From assembly GCF_029906645.1 (NCBI RefSeq), contig NZ_JARYGZ010000001.1, positions 2,103,208 through 2,167,207 of the forward strand: a DNA stretch of 64,000 bases. The letters run 5' to 3'. Both the position numbers and the translations under genes were made by a program. The notes beneath the pieces were generated by a model. It saw only the letters and a program-made list of their open reading frames with translations. It did not search any database and was not told the origin of the DNA. The stretch is from Sphingomonas oryzagri (lineage in GTDB: Bacteria; Pseudomonadota; Alphaproteobacteria; Sphingomonadales; Sphingomonadaceae). Positions 27,884-37,361 of this stretch are shown here, piece after piece. Position 1 is the first letter of the stretch, and each line of letters opens with the position of its first letter.

Positions 27884-28528
27884 TCAGCGCGGCAACGCCC
27901 GGCGCACCGCCGGCAGGATCTTCGCCACGATGATGTCCACGCCCTGCGCGTTGGGGTGGCGCCCGTCCGCCTGGATCAGGCCCGGATGGCCGGCGACCCC
28001 ATCAAGGAAAAAGGGATAGAGCGGCGCCCGATACCGATCGGCGAGCCGGGGATACATCGCCTCGAAGGTACGGGCATAATCGGCACCGAGATTGGGCGCC
28101 GCCTTCATGCCGACCACCAGCATCCGAATCTTCCGCCGATGGAGATCGGCCAGCACCAGATCGAGATTCTTCTCGGTGGCCGACGGCGGAAGGCCGCGCA
28201 GCATGTCGTTGGCCCCGAGCTCGACGATCACGAGATCGGGCTTCACGCCCAGCCCGCGCAGCCCCCAGGCGAGCCTCGCCCGGCCCTGCGCGGCCGTGTC
28301 TCCGGCGATGCCGCCATTCCTCACGGTCGCGGGAATACCGCTTTTTCTCAGCGCCTGCTCCAGCCGGACGGTGAAGCCCTGCGCCGGCGGCAGGCCGTAA
28401 CCGGCGGTGAGACTGTCGCCCAGTGCCCAGATCAGCGGCCCTTGCGCGAACACCGGCGTCACGAAAAGGAAGGCGAAGCAATGGACAAGCGCGCGGATCG
28501 CACCATATCCGGAAGACCGTGGCTTCAT
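27884..28528 (-). CDS. tesA-like: Arylesterase / TesA-like GDSL (SGNH) hydrolase
   Basis: About 214 residues with a signal peptide ([18 protein letters not shown]...). All four SGNH blocks are visible: LIWALGDSLTAGYGLP (Ser), NGGIAGDTAAQGR (Gly), LGANDMLRGLPPS (Asn) and DGRHPNAQG (Asp-His). It is a periplasmic esterase/lysophospholipase-like enzyme. It diverges from an ABC transporter ATPase gene, the conserved arylesterase-ybbA-ybbP arrangement of proteobacteria. Starts at 28552 or 28543 are also possible; the chosen one gives the cleanest signal peptide but still overlaps the divergent GTG. Confidence 0.88.
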   Translation of the reverse strand: MKPRSSGYGAIRALVHCFAFLFVTPVFAQGPLIWALGDSLTAGYGLPPAQGFTVRLEQALRKSGIPATVRNGGIAGDTAAQGRARLAWGLRGLGVKPDLVIVELGANDMLRGLPPSATEKNLDLVLADLHRRKIRMLVVGMKAAPNLGADYARTFEAMYPRLADRYRAPLYPFFLDGVAGHPGLIQADGRHPNAQGVDIIVAKILPAVRRALPR

Positions 28529-29238
28529 CCGCTTCTCCTTCATCGGCAGCATCCGATAGCATCGTCATCGACGCGCGCAATCTGACGCTCGCGCTCGGCC
28601 GCCCGCCAGCCCGCACGGAAATCCTGCGTGGCATCGACCTGACCGTGCGGACGGGCGAGAGCGTGGCGCTGCTCGGCCCTTCGGGATCGGGCAAATCCTC
28701 GCTGATGGCGTTGCTGTCCGGCATGGAGCGGCCAACGGGTGGCAGCGCGAAGGTCGCCGGTCTCGAGTTCGAGACACTCAATGAAAACCAGCTCGCCATA
28801 GCGCGGCGCAGACGGATCGGGATCATCCTGCAGGCCTTTCACCTGCTGCCGACCATGACTGCGCTTGAAAATGTCGCGGTGCCGTTGGAGCTGGCCGGAG
28901 AGCGCGACGCCTTCGGCCGCGCCGAAGCCGAACTGACGGCGGTCGGCCTCGGCCATCGCCTCCGCCATTACCCCGCCCAGCTTTCGGGTGGCGAGCAGCA
29001 GCGCGTCGCCATCGCCCGCGCCATCGCGCCACGCCCTGCTTTGCTCTTCGCCGACGAACCCACCGGCAATCTCGACGGCGCGACCGGCCACGCGATCATG
29101 GACCTGCTCTTCGCCCGCCATGCCGAGACGGGCGCGACCCTGTTCGTCATCACCCACGATCCGACCCTGGCCGCCCGCTGCGGCCGCGTGATCGAGCTGG
29201 CCGACGGCCGCATCGTCAAGGACAGCGCCGCCGCATGA
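28519..29238 (+). CDS. ybbA-like: ABC transporter ATP-binding protein (YbbA-like)
   Basis: About 239 residues. The ATPase has Walker [21 protein letters not shown], a Q-loop [12 protein letters not shown], signature [20 protein letters not shown], Walker [14 protein letters not shown] and the H-loop FVITHD. It belongs to the LolD/MacB-type subfamily that powers FtsX-like permeases; the permease gene overlaps its end by ATGA. No in-frame ATG lies near the conserved N-terminus, so the GTG at 28519 was chosen; it overlaps the 5' end of the divergent arylesterase gene. Confidence 0.9.
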   Translation: MASSASPSSAASDSIVIDARNLTLALGRPPARTEILRGIDLTVRTGESVALLGPSGSGKSSLMALLSGMERPTGGSAKVAGLEFETLNENQLAIARRRRIGIILQAFHLLPTMTALENVAVPLELAGERDAFGRAEAELTAVGLGHRLRHYPAQLSGGEQQRVAIARAIAPRPALLFADEPTGNLDGATGHAIMDLLFARHAETGATLFVITHDPTLAARCGRVIELADGRIVKDSAAA

Positions 29239-31730
29239 GCAACGCGTGGCGGCTCGCCATCCGCGATCTGCGTGCCGGGGGGCGTGGGCTCTGGCTCTTG
29301 CTGATCTGCCTGTTCCTCGGCACCGCCGCGCTCGCCGGGATCGGCAGCCTCTCCACCTCGATCCTCGGTACGCTCGACGGGCAGAGCCAGCAGATGCTGG
29401 GGGGCGACCTCGAGATGCGCGTTTCGCAGCGCCGCGCCACCGTGGAGGAAAGCGCCGCGCTCGCCGCCTATGGCAAGACGTCCGAGGTGATCGCCACCAA
29501 CTCGATGGTCACACCGCTTTCCGGCCACGCGCCCGCGCTTGCCAACCTGCGTGCGGTGGACGACGCTTGGCCGCTGATCGGTCGCTTCACGCTCCAGCCG
29601 GGCGCACTGGCCGCCCGACCGCACGGAACCGACATCGCCATCGCCCCCGCGCTTGCCGACCGGCTCGGCCTGCATGTCGGCGATCAGGTGCGGATCGGCA
29701 TGGCGACCATGCGGGTGATCGGCCTGATCGACGACGAGCCCGATCATCTCGGCGCCGGCTTCAGCTTCGGGCCGACCGTGCTCACCGACATGGCCGGACT
29801 CGACGCGACGCAGGTGATCCAGCCCGGCAGCCTCTACACCAGCGCCACCCGTATCGTGTTGCCAACCGGCGCCGATGCGGGAGCGATCGGGGACAGGATC
29901 ATCCATCGTTTCCCAAGCGCCGGCTGGACCGCCAGGACGCCCGATCAGGCCGCCGGCAACCTCAAGAAGGGGATCGCCCAGCTCGGCCAGTTCCTGCTGC
30001 TGGTCGGCCTCGCCGCGCTCGCCATAGCGGGCGTTGGGGTGGGTAGCGGGGTGAGCGCCTATCTCGGCCGCAAGACGCGGATGGTCGCGACGCTCAAGGT
30101 GCTCGGCGCCGAGGCCGGGACGATCGCGGGCCTGTTCCTGATCCAGCTCGGGCTGGTGGCGGCGGTGGCGATCGCTGCGGGTCTCGCGCTCGGCGCGGCG
30201 GTGCCGGCGATCGTGACGGCCATCGCCGGCGATGCCCTGCCCGTGCCGCCGCGCCTCGCCATTTACCCGGAACCGCTGGCGGTGGCGGCCACGCTGAGCC
30301 TGCTGGTGGCGCTGCTCTTCGCGCTGCCCGCGCTGGCCCGCGCGCGATCGGTGCCGGCCGCGACGCTGCTGCGGGATGCGATCCTGCCGCTCCGCCGGCC
30401 AAGCCTCGCGGTACTTGCGGGCATGGTGACCCTGCTCGCCTCCCTCGTCGCGCTGGCGGTGCTGACCGCGAGCGACCGGCCCATCGCGCTCGGCTTCGTC
30501 GGCGCCACCTTTGCGCTGGTCCTCGCGCTCTGGCTACTCGGGTTGGCGCTGCGCTGGCTGCTCGCGCGCCTGCCCCGCCCGCGCCGGCCGCTCTTCCGCA
30601 TGGCGCTCGCCAACCTCCACCGCCCCGGCTCGCAGACCGATCGTCTGGTAGTGGCCCTGGGCCTCGGTTTCTCGCTGTTCGTGGCACTGGCGGCGATCGA
30701 CACCAGCCTGTCGAGCGAGCTCGCCAATGCCGCCCCCGCCAAGGCACCGCGCTTCTTCGCGATCGACCTCCAGCCCGAAGATGCCGCCACCTTCCGCAAG
30801 GCGGTGACGGCGGCTGCGCCGGCCGCGACGATCGAGGCGGTACCATCGCTGCGCGGATCGATCGTGGCCCTGAACGGCCGGCGCGTCGCCGACATGAAGA
30901 CGCTGCCGGACGGCGCCTGGATCCTGAAGGGCGACCGCACGATCACATGGTCCGCCACCGTGCCCCCGCGCAATATGGTGGTCGCAGGCCATTGGTGGCC
31001 GGCCGGCTATGACGGCCCGCCGCTCGTCTCGATGGAGGACAAGGCTGCCGAGCTTCTCGGCCTGCATGTCGGCGACACGATCACGGTGGCGGTGCTGGGC
31101 GTCGAGGTGCCGGCGAAGATCGCGGCGCTGCGCAAGGTGGATTGGGGTGGCCTCGGCCTCAACTTCGCGCTCGTCTTCTCGCCCGGCTACATTCAGGAGG
31201 CGCCGCACGCCTTGCTCGCCAGCGTCTACGCGCCTCCCGCCCGCGACGGCGCGATCGCCGGCGCGGTGGCGACAGCCCTGCCGTCCGTCACCATGCTTCG
31301 GACCGGCGACATCATCGGCCAGATCGGCGACCTGCTCGGGCGCATCGCCCTCGCCATCCGCGCGGCGGCGGCGGTGACCGTGGTGGCGGGCATCGTCGTG
31401 CTGATCGGTTCGATCACCGCATCGGGCCAGGCCCGCCGCTACGACGTGGTGATCCTCAAATTGCTGGGCGGCAGCCGTGCCCAGCTACTGGCCGGTCAGG
31501 CGATCGAATATGCCCTTCTTTCGCTGCTGCTGGGCGGGATCGCGCTGGCGGTGGGTGGTGCGGGTGGCTGGTACGTCGTCACCCGCGTGCTGGCGCTGCC
31601 GTGGGCGCCCGATCCGGCCGTCATCGCGATCACCATGACGCTGGCGGCCGGCGCGACGCTGGCGACCGGCGTTCTGGGCAGCCTGCCGGCCCTGCGCGCT
31701 ACGCCCGCCGAGGGGCTGCGCTCCAGCTAG
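29235..31730 (+). CDS. ybbP-like: ABC transporter permease, FtsX/YbbP family
   Basis: An 831-residue permease. It has one N-terminal membrane span ([20 protein letters not shown]), a large MacB-like periplasmic domain, and two sets of FtsX-type segments around residues 250-410 and 690-825, consistent with a duplicated ten-span topology. The C-terminal motif [20 protein letters not shown] is typical of the coupling helix region. The exact substrate of YbbAP-type exporters is uncertain; envelope lipid or hydrophobic compound export has been suggested for the family. Confidence 0.9.
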   Translation: MSNAWRLAIRDLRAGGRGLWLLLICLFLGTAALAGIGSLSTSILGTLDGQSQQMLGGDLEMRVSQRRATVEESAALAAYGKTSEVIATNSMVTPLSGHAPALANLRAVDDAWPLIGRFTLQPGALAARPHGTDIAIAPALADRLGLHVGDQVRIGMATMRVIGLIDDEPDHLGAGFSFGPTVLTDMAGLDATQVIQPGSLYTSATRIVLPTGADAGAIGDRIIHRFPSAGWTARTPDQAAGNLKKGIAQLGQFLLLVGLAALAIAGVGVGSGVSAYLGRKTRMVATLKVLGAEAGTIAGLFLIQLGLVAAVAIAAGLALGAAVPAIVTAIAGDALPVPPRLAIYPEPLAVAATLSLLVALLFALPALARARSVPAATLLRDAILPLRRPSLAVLAGMVTLLASLVALAVLTASDRPIALGFVGATFALVLALWLLGLALRWLLARLPRPRRPLFRMALANLHRPGSQTDRLVVALGLGFSLFVALAAIDTSLSSELANAAPAKAPRFFAIDLQPEDAATFRKAVTAAAPAATIEAVPSLRGSIVALNGRRVADMKTLPDGAWILKGDRTITWSATVPPRNMVVAGHWWPAGYDGPPLVSMEDKAAELLGLHVGDTITVAVLGVEVPAKIAALRKVDWGGLGLNFALVFSPGYIQEAPHALLASVYAPPARDGAIAGAVATALPSVTMLRTGDIIGQIGDLLGRIALAIRAAAAVTVVAGIVVLIGSITASGQARRYDVVILKLLGGSRAQLLAGQAIEYALLSLLLGGIALAVGGAGGWYVVTRVLALPWAPDPAVIAITMTLAAGATLATGVLGSLPALRATPAEGLRSS

Positions 31731-31881
31731 CTGGAGCAAAGCGACCAGTGGAGGCTCCGGCGGGCTTGGCGCGGGGCAAGGCCGCCTCGTCGCCCCTGAC
31801 GGTCGGACCGCCAAGGCAAGACCGACTGCGGTACAGTCCCTTAACCATTCGTCATTCGATCTCCGGTAGACGGCATCGATC

Positions 31882-33690
31882 ATGCGCTTGGCGACGATCA
31901 CGAACTGGGCTTATGGCGCGACCGTTGCGCTCACCTTGGTGTCCGCAACCGCGATGTTGCTCGCCTCATCCGCACAACAGCGGGAGCGGGACGCCGTGGC
32001 CGAACGCTACGCCCTCGACAGCGCGACCTCTCATGCCGACGAGGATGTCGACACGCTGAGCGGCCTCGCCCGCCAATATGCGGTCAGCGGCGATCCCGCC
32101 GACCTCATCGCCTATCAGCGCGAGGCGGGCGCCCTCCAGGCCGTCGAGCAGCGCACCGCGCATATCCGCGACGCGGGCGCCGGCCCGGAGGAACTGCGCG
32201 AGCTCCACGACGCCATGCGCTGGGCCGATGCCCTGCAAGTCCAGCAGCGGGCCGCGATCACGGCTCGGCGCGGCGGCGACCGGACGGCGGCGATCGCCAT
32301 CCTGTTCGCGCCCGAATATGAGCGCGAGTTCGATCGCATACGGGCCAGCGTCGATCATTTTCAGGATCGCATCGACCAGCGCACCGCGAACGCGCTCGAC
32401 ACGGCGACATCGACCTCGCGCACCTGGCGCGGCATTTCGGAGGGCGTGCTCGCCGCGACAGGCCTGCTGTTCCTCGCCGTCCTCTATTTCGTGTTCCGCC
32501 GGCGGGTGCTGCGCCCCGTCGTCAAGCTGAGCGACGTCGTCACCCGGCTCGCTGCGCAGGATTACGACGCCGAACCGCCCCGCTACGAGCAGATCGACGA
32601 GATCGGCGACATGGCCCAGGCGCTGCGCGTGTTCCGCGACAACGGCCTCGCCCGTCAGCGGCTGGAGCAGGAGCGCGATGCCGATCGCGCGCTGCGTGAT
32701 CTCCTTTCCCGCATGACCCAGCGGATGCAGGGCTGCGACAACGTCGCCGATCTCGAACGCGTCATCCGTCGCTTCGTACCGGAAATCGTGCCCCAGCTCG
32801 CCGGTCGCCTCTATCTGCTGGATCGCGAACGCAATGCGCTGGTCGAGGCCTGTTCATGGCTTGATCCGCGTTGCTCCGCTCCCGAATTCGCGCCGACCGC
32901 CTGCTGGGCGCTGCGCCGCGGCAGCGAGCACCGCGCGACGGGTGCGGCGATCGACGTACCGTGCGCGCATGTCGCGCCGGGCAGCGACACCGCGCCCGAA
33001 AGCATCTGTCTGCCGCTGGCCGCGCAGGGCGGGACGCTGGGCCTGCTCTATTTCGAGCTGCTGCCCGGTGCCGCGCTCGCCGAGGTTCCCGACGCGCATC
33101 TGAAGATGCTGGCCGAGAATATCGGCCTGGCGCTCGACAATCTTCAGCTGCGCGACGCGCTGCGCGCGCTGGCGATGGCGGACCCGCTCACCACGCTGGC
33201 GAACCGGCGCCATCTCGAGGCGGTGCTCGAAACTCTGTCGGTCACGCCCGAACGACCCGCCAGCTGCATCATGATCGACATCGATCATTTCAAGCGCTTC
33301 AACGACGAATATGGCCATGAGGCCGGCGATGTCGTGCTGCGCGCCGTTGGCAAGGCGCTGCGTCATGCCGTGCGCGAAGGCGACCTCGCGTTCCGCTACG
33401 GCGGCGAGGAGTTCCTGCTGCTGCTCGGCGGGATGCACGTCGACCAGGCGGTCGCGCGTGCCGAGCAGCTGCGCGCGCATATCGCCGGCCTGCGTGTACG
33501 CTTCGCCGGCCGGGATCTCGGCCCCATCACCGTATCGGCGGGCCTGGCCAACGCGCCCGACCATTGCCAGCCGGATCAGCTGATCCAGTTCGCCGACGCG
33601 GCGCTCCTTGCCGCCAAGCGGGGCGGCCGCGACCGGGTCGTCGTCGCGCCGGAATTCCCGGCCACCTCGAACGTTTCCCTGGGACGGTAA
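31882..33690 (+). CDS. Membrane-anchored diguanylate cyclase (HAMP-GAF-like-GGDEF)
   Basis: 602 residues. Membrane spans lie at about 10-30 and 192-212, flanking a periplasmic four-helix sensor. A HAMP segment (about 212-270) and a GAF-like region (about 285-425) follow, then a GGDEF domain (about 430-590). The active-site signature GGEEF is at 507-511 and the inhibitory-site RxxD (REGD) at 498-501 with the canonical 5-residue spacing, so it should synthesise cyclic di-GMP and be product-inhibited. It is flanked by its own spacer and a downstream hairpin, so probably monocistronic. Confidence 0.9.
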   Translation: MRLATITNWAYGATVALTLVSATAMLLASSAQQRERDAVAERYALDSATSHADEDVDTLSGLARQYAVSGDPADLIAYQREAGALQAVEQRTAHIRDAGAGPEELRELHDAMRWADALQVQQRAAITARRGGDRTAAIAILFAPEYEREFDRIRASVDHFQDRIDQRTANALDTATSTSRTWRGISEGVLAATGLLFLAVLYFVFRRRVLRPVVKLSDVVTRLAAQDYDAEPPRYEQIDEIGDMAQALRVFRDNGLARQRLEQERDADRALRDLLSRMTQRMQGCDNVADLERVIRRFVPEIVPQLAGRLYLLDRERNALVEACSWLDPRCSAPEFAPTACWALRRGSEHRATGAAIDVPCAHVAPGSDTAPESICLPLAAQGGTLGLLYFELLPGAALAEVPDAHLKMLAENIGLALDNLQLRDALRALAMADPLTTLANRRHLEAVLETLSVTPERPASCIMIDIDHFKRFNDEYGHEAGDVVLRAVGKALRHAVREGDLAFRYGGEEFLLLLGGMHVDQAVARAEQLRAHIAGLRVRFAGRDLGPITVSAGLANAPDHCQPDQLIQFADAALLAAKRGGRDRVVVAPEFPATSNVSLGR

Positions 33691-33785
33691 AGCGTGACCG
33701 TCCTCATGCGATTTGCCGTTATGCGACGCGATCCAAGTCGGCCGAAAGGGCATCGCGACACAGGATTCCGCCGCGCGCCGACGAT

Positions 33786-33817
33786 GGTCCGGAAGCGCGA
33801 TGCCGTGCTTCCGGACC
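33786..33817. terminator. Strong hairpin between convergent diguanylate cyclase and GST genes
   Basis: GGTCCGGAAGC (33786-33796) pairs perfectly with GCTTCCGGACC (33807-33817), giving an 11-bp stem with a 10-nt loop in the convergent gap. No T tract follows on either side. Likely a bidirectional transcription end. Confidence 0.65.
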
Positions 33818-33827
33818 CGCACTCCCT

Positions 33828-34439
33828 TCAGGCGGCCGCCTGAAGCCCGGACTGGTCGTCCAGCGCTCGCCCGCGAATGGCGGCAGGCCGGTTCTGGCAT
33901 CGCTCGATATAGGCGTCGATCATGTCGTCGGCCGGGAAGGCCTGCCGACCGAAAGCGAGCGCGCTGCTGATCAGGAAATCCGGCCCCATGAAGCGATCGT
34001 CCATCACGTACGGACTGTCCACGAGTGCATTGCGGAGCCTCCCGACAACGGCATCGTGATTGCGCTGCTTCTGCGGCGATCCGGCCAGCTCGCCCGACAT
34101 GCCTGCGAACAGCGCAGGTTCCAGCTCGGCGACATACCATGCGATCCAGGTGAGATAGTCGCCGCGACGTGGATCTCCGGGCAGCGGAGCAAGCCCGGCA
34201 TCGGGAAAGGCATCGAGCACATGCAGCACGATGGCGACCGATTCCGCCACCAGCGATCCGTCGTGAAGCAGAGCGGGCACGCGCTTGTCGGGGTGCGGGT
34301 TTGCCGGATCGGGATGACCCTCGCCGGTCATCGGGCGGAAGATCGAAACCGGGCGGATCTCATAGGCGACGCCCACTTCCTCGAGCAGCCAGATCATCCG
34401 CGACGAGCGGGATTGCGGGGCGTGGAACAGGGTGATCAT
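33828..34439 (-). CDS. Glutathione S-transferase family protein
   Basis: A 203-residue GST. The N-terminal thioredoxin-like domain has FHAPQSRSSRMIWLLEEVGV (Ser-rich active-site loop), a cis-Pro segment DKRVPALLHDG and the glutathione gamma-Glu binding SLVAESVAIVLHV. An all-helical C-terminal domain follows with DYLTWIAWYVAELEPALFA. It conjugates or isomerises with glutathione; the substrate is unknown. It is divergent from a WYL regulator across an 11-bp palindrome, so the two are probably co-regulated. Confidence 0.88.
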   Translation of the reverse strand: MITLFHAPQSRSSRMIWLLEEVGVAYEIRPVSIFRPMTGEGHPDPANPHPDKRVPALLHDGSLVAESVAIVLHVLDAFPDAGLAPLPGDPRRGDYLTWIAWYVAELEPALFAGMSGELAGSPQKQRNHDAVVGRLRNALVDSPYVMDDRFMGPDFLISSALAFGRQAFPADDMIDAYIERCQNRPAAIRGRALDDQSGLQAAA

Positions 34440-34508
34440 GGTGTCTCCTCGAGGCAGCGTTACAGCCGGGCGATCAGCGCCGCGGCCCGATTTCGCTTGT
34501 AGCGCGCC

Positions 34509-34534
34509 CCTGCTGACAGCATTCTGTCAGCAGG
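34509..34534. promoter_or_regulatory. Perfect 11-bp palindrome upstream of the WYL regulator (operator)
   Basis: CCTGCTGACAG-CATT-CTGTCAGCAGG: two perfect 11-bp arms with a 4-nt spacer. It ends 10 nt before the regulator ATG and includes its Shine-Dalgarno CAGGAG. The core CTGACA-N-TGTCAG resembles sites known for YafY-type regulators. It most likely gives autorepression and control of the divergent GST gene; a hairpin in the mRNA leader is the alternative. Confidence 0.7.
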
Positions 34535-34544
34535 AGTTCACGCC

Positions 34545-35291
34545 ATGCGCCGTGCCGACAGACTGTTTCAGATCATCCAGATCCTGCGGCGATCGACCCG
34601 CCCGGTGACGGCCGGCGGGATCGCGACCGAACTCGAAGTGTCGGCCCGCACCGTCTACCGCGACGTCGCCGACCTCATCGCCCAGCGCGTTCCCATCCAG
34701 GGCGAAGCCGGGTTCGGCTATATTCTGGACGACGCGTTCGACATGCCGCCGCTGATGCTGACGCCGGACGAGATCGAGGCCGCGATACTCGGTGCCCAGT
34801 GGGTCGCGGGCCGGGGCGATCCGGTGCTGGCGAATGCGGCACGCGATCTGATCGCCAAGATCACCAGCGTCGTGCCCGAGCGGCTGCGTCCGTTCATCGT
34901 CGATCCCACGATCGGGACGCGTCCGTGCGGATTTCTCATCCCAGACAGCATCGATCTGGCCCAGGTCCGCGCCGCGATCCGCGAGGGGCGCAAGATTCGG
35001 CTCCATTATGGCGACGAGCGAGGCGAGCGGACCGACCGGATCGTCTGGCCCGTGATCCTCGGCTTTCTCGACGATGTGCGGATGCTCGCGGCATGGTGCG
35101 AGCTGCGGCAGGATTTCCGGCACTTTCGCACCGACCGCATCGTCACGGCCGAATTTCTGGACGAGCATTATGATGACCGGCCGAATGTCCTTCGGCAGCG
35201 GTGGAAGCGGCATCTCGATGATAAACATGCCGTCGGCACGCGCGCATCACCGTCCCGCGGGCCACGGCCGCCGATCGCAGGCTCGCCCTGA
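34545..35291 (+). CDS. YafY-family HTH-WYL transcriptional regulator
   Basis: A 248-residue protein with an N-terminal HTH_11 domain (about 5-60; VTAGGIATELEVSARTVYRD, then GEAGFGYIL) and a WYL domain (about 140-215; GRKIRLHYGDERGERTDRIV). The WYL core is degenerate, reading DVRMLAAWCELRQDFRHFR. Such proteins sense small ligands or nucleotides and often control a neighbouring gene. Here it diverges from a GST gene with a strong palindrome between them. Confidence 0.9.
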   Translation: MRRADRLFQIIQILRRSTRPVTAGGIATELEVSARTVYRDVADLIAQRVPIQGEAGFGYILDDAFDMPPLMLTPDEIEAAILGAQWVAGRGDPVLANAARDLIAKITSVVPERLRPFIVDPTIGTRPCGFLIPDSIDLAQVRAAIREGRKIRLHYGDERGERTDRIVWPVILGFLDDVRMLAAWCELRQDFRHFRTDRIVTAEFLDEHYDDRPNVLRQRWKRHLDDKHAVGTRASPSRGPRPPIAGSP

Positions 35292-35294
35292 CGA

Positions 35295-35314
35295 CGAGAC
35301 TGGCCCCTGTCTCG
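35295..35314. terminator. Small hairpin between convergent WYL regulator and ligI
   Basis: CGAGAC (35295-35300) pairs with GTCTCG (35309-35314) around an 8-nt loop in the 41-nt convergent gap. No T run is present, so assignment as a terminator rests on position. Confidence 0.35.
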
Positions 35315-35332
35315 CCGACATCGAAGCGGGCG

Positions 35333-36220
35333 TTATTCGCTCCAGTATAACCGCAGCGGATTGTCCACCAGCAGGCGGCGCTGCAACGCGATCGTCGGGG
35401 CGATGTGCGGGATGATGTCCACCAGTCCGCCATCGTCGGGCATGTGGCTCTTCATGTTGGGGTGCGGCCAGTCGGTGCCCCACAACACGCGATCCGGAAA
35501 GCGCTCCACCAGATGGCGCGCGAAGGGGATGACGTCATCGTAGCGGGGCGGTCCCTGCTCCGACAGTCGCTCCGGGCAGCTTACCTTGGACCAGACGTTG
35601 TCGCGCTCCATGAAACGGACGAAGCGGCCGAATTCCGGCCCGTCGAGCGGCTGGGTAACGTCCGGCCGCCCCATATGATCGACCACCACCGTGGTCGGCA
35701 GGCTGGTGAAGAAATCCCAGCGCTCCTCCAGATCGGCCGCCTCGAAATAGATGACGATATGCCAGCCGAGCGGCGCGATCCGTTCGATGATGTCGTGATA
35801 ATAAGCGTCGGGTTTCGCATCGACCAGCCGGCGCACGAAGTTGAAGCGCACGCCGCGCACCCCTGCCCCATGCAGCTCGGCCAGCGCATCGTCGGTGATG
35901 TCGGGTCGGATCGTGGCGACACCGCGTGCGCGTCCGCCAGCGGCGATCAGGGCATCGACCAGCGCGCGATTGTCGGCACCGTGGCAGGTCGCCTGAACGA
36001 TCACGTTGCGATCGAAGCCGAGGAAGTCGCGCAGCGCGAACAGCTTCTCCTTGCCCGCGTCGCACGGCGTGTATTTCCGCTCGGGCGCATAGGGGAAGAC
36101 GTCGCCGGGGCCGAAGACGTGGCAATGCGCGTCCACCGCGCCGGGCGGCAGTTGGAAGGTCGGCTTCGACGGGGCCGGATCGTAGCACAGCCAGTCCGCG
36201 TCCATCGTGAAGTCGCTCAC
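35333..36220 (-). CDS. ligI: 2-Pyrone-4,6-dicarboxylate hydrolase LigI
   Basis: A 295-residue amidohydrolase-superfamily protein, about the length of the characterised sphingomonad LigI. VDAHCHVFGPGDVFPYAPER carries the HxH pair, VIVQATCHGADN and GVRGVRFNFVRRL follow, and LWGTDWPHPNMK holds the catalytic Asp near the C-terminus. It hydrolyses 2-pyrone-4,6-dicarboxylate to 4-oxalomesaconate/4-carboxy-2-hydroxymuconate in protocatechuate 4,5-cleavage. It overlaps the upstream ligJ by ATGA. No ligABC is present in the window to make its substrate. Confidence 0.93.
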   Translation of the reverse strand: MSDFTMDADWLCYDPAPSKPTFQLPPGAVDAHCHVFGPGDVFPYAPERKYTPCDAGKEKLFALRDFLGFDRNVIVQATCHGADNRALVDALIAAGGRARGVATIRPDITDDALAELHGAGVRGVRFNFVRRLVDAKPDAYYHDIIERIAPLGWHIVIYFEAADLEERWDFFTSLPTTVVVDHMGRPDVTQPLDGPEFGRFVRFMERDNVWSKVSCPERLSEQGPPRYDDVIPFARHLVERFPDRVLWGTDWPHPNMKSHMPDDGGLVDIIPHIAPTIALQRRLLVDNPLRLYWSE

Positions 36221-37239
36221 AGGCCGCGCGCCTTCAGCTGGGCGTCAAGGCGCGGATAGACGCGGCGCGCATTGCCCTCGAACACCTTGGCCTTGTCGGC
36301 GTCGGAGATCGGCAGCGCGTCGATATAGCGCTTGGTGTCGTCGAAATAGTGGCCGGTCTCGGGATCGATGCCGCGCACCGCGCCGACCATCTCGGATCCG
36401 AACAGGATGTTGTCGACGTCGATCACCTCGAACAGCAGGTCGATGCCGGGCTGGTGGTAGACGCAGGTATCGAAATAGACGTTCTTCATCACATGCTCGG
36501 CCAGCGGCGGGCGCTTCAGCATGTCGGCAAGGCCGCGATAGCGCCCCCAGTGATAGGGCACTGCGCCGCCGCCATGCGGGATGATGAAGCGCAGGCTGGG
36601 GAAATCCTTGAACAGATCGCCTTCGATGAACTGCATGAAGGCGATGGTGTCGGCGGCGATATAATAGGCGCCGGTGGCGTGCATCGCCGGGTTGCACGAA
36701 CCCGAGACGTGGATCATCGCCGGCACGTCCAGCTCCACCATCGCTTCGAAGAAGGGGTACCACGCCTTGTCGGTGAGCGGCGGCGCGGAGAATCTGCCGC
36801 CCGACGGATCGGGGTTGAGGTTGCAGCCGACGAAGCCGAGATCGGTCACGCAGCGCTTCAATTCGTCGATCGACTGGGCGATCGAGAGATCGGGGGTCTG
36901 CGGCAGCTGGCAGACGCCGAAGAAGGTCTCCGGATAGAGATCGACGACGCGCTTGATGAGATCGTTGGACCGCTCGGCCCATACCCGATTCACCGCCGCG
37001 TTCCCGACATGCGGCGCCATCGCCGAGGCGCGCGGGCTGAAGATGGTCATGTCGGCGCCACGCTCGCGCAGCAGGCGCAGTTGGTTCGCCTCGATCGTCT
37101 CGCGGATCTGGTCGTCAGAAATGTCCGGATAGGCCGGATCGATATCGCCGCCCGCCTTGAACGCGGCCTTCTGCGTCTCGCGCCATTCGGTATGCGCGGC
37201 AGGCGCCGTCGTATAATGGCCGTGGCAATCGATGATCAT
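36217..37239 (-). CDS. ligJ: 4-Oxalomesaconate hydratase LigJ
   Basis: A 340-residue amidohydrolase-superfamily hydratase, matching LigJ in length. The metal-binding start MIIDCHGHYTTAPAAHTEWR is typical, with FIIPHGGGAVPYHWGRYRGL and the C-terminal NILFGSEMVGAVRGIDPETG. It adds water to 4-oxalomesaconate to give 4-carboxy-4-hydroxy-2-oxoadipate, used by both protocatechuate 4,5-cleavage and gallate degradation. First gene of the ligJ-ligI minus-strand operon; its regulator gene lies upstream on the same strand. Confidence 0.93.
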   Translation of the reverse strand: MIIDCHGHYTTAPAAHTEWRETQKAAFKAGGDIDPAYPDISDDQIRETIEANQLRLLRERGADMTIFSPRASAMAPHVGNAAVNRVWAERSNDLIKRVVDLYPETFFGVCQLPQTPDLSIAQSIDELKRCVTDLGFVGCNLNPDPSGGRFSAPPLTDKAWYPFFEAMVELDVPAMIHVSGSCNPAMHATGAYYIAADTIAFMQFIEGDLFKDFPSLRFIIPHGGGAVPYHWGRYRGLADMLKRPPLAEHVMKNVYFDTCVYHQPGIDLLFEVIDVDNILFGSEMVGAVRGIDPETGHYFDDTKRYIDALPISDADKAKVFEGNARRVYPRLDAQLKARGL

Positions 37240-37361
37240 GGCAAGGGGTCCTCGTCCGCGCCTGGCGCGCCCGGCGGATCATGTCCGCGCAGCGCCTTTT
37301 CGTGGGCGAACCACTAGCCATTCCTGCCGGCGATCGCGCATCGAAAGCCGGAGCGACCTAT

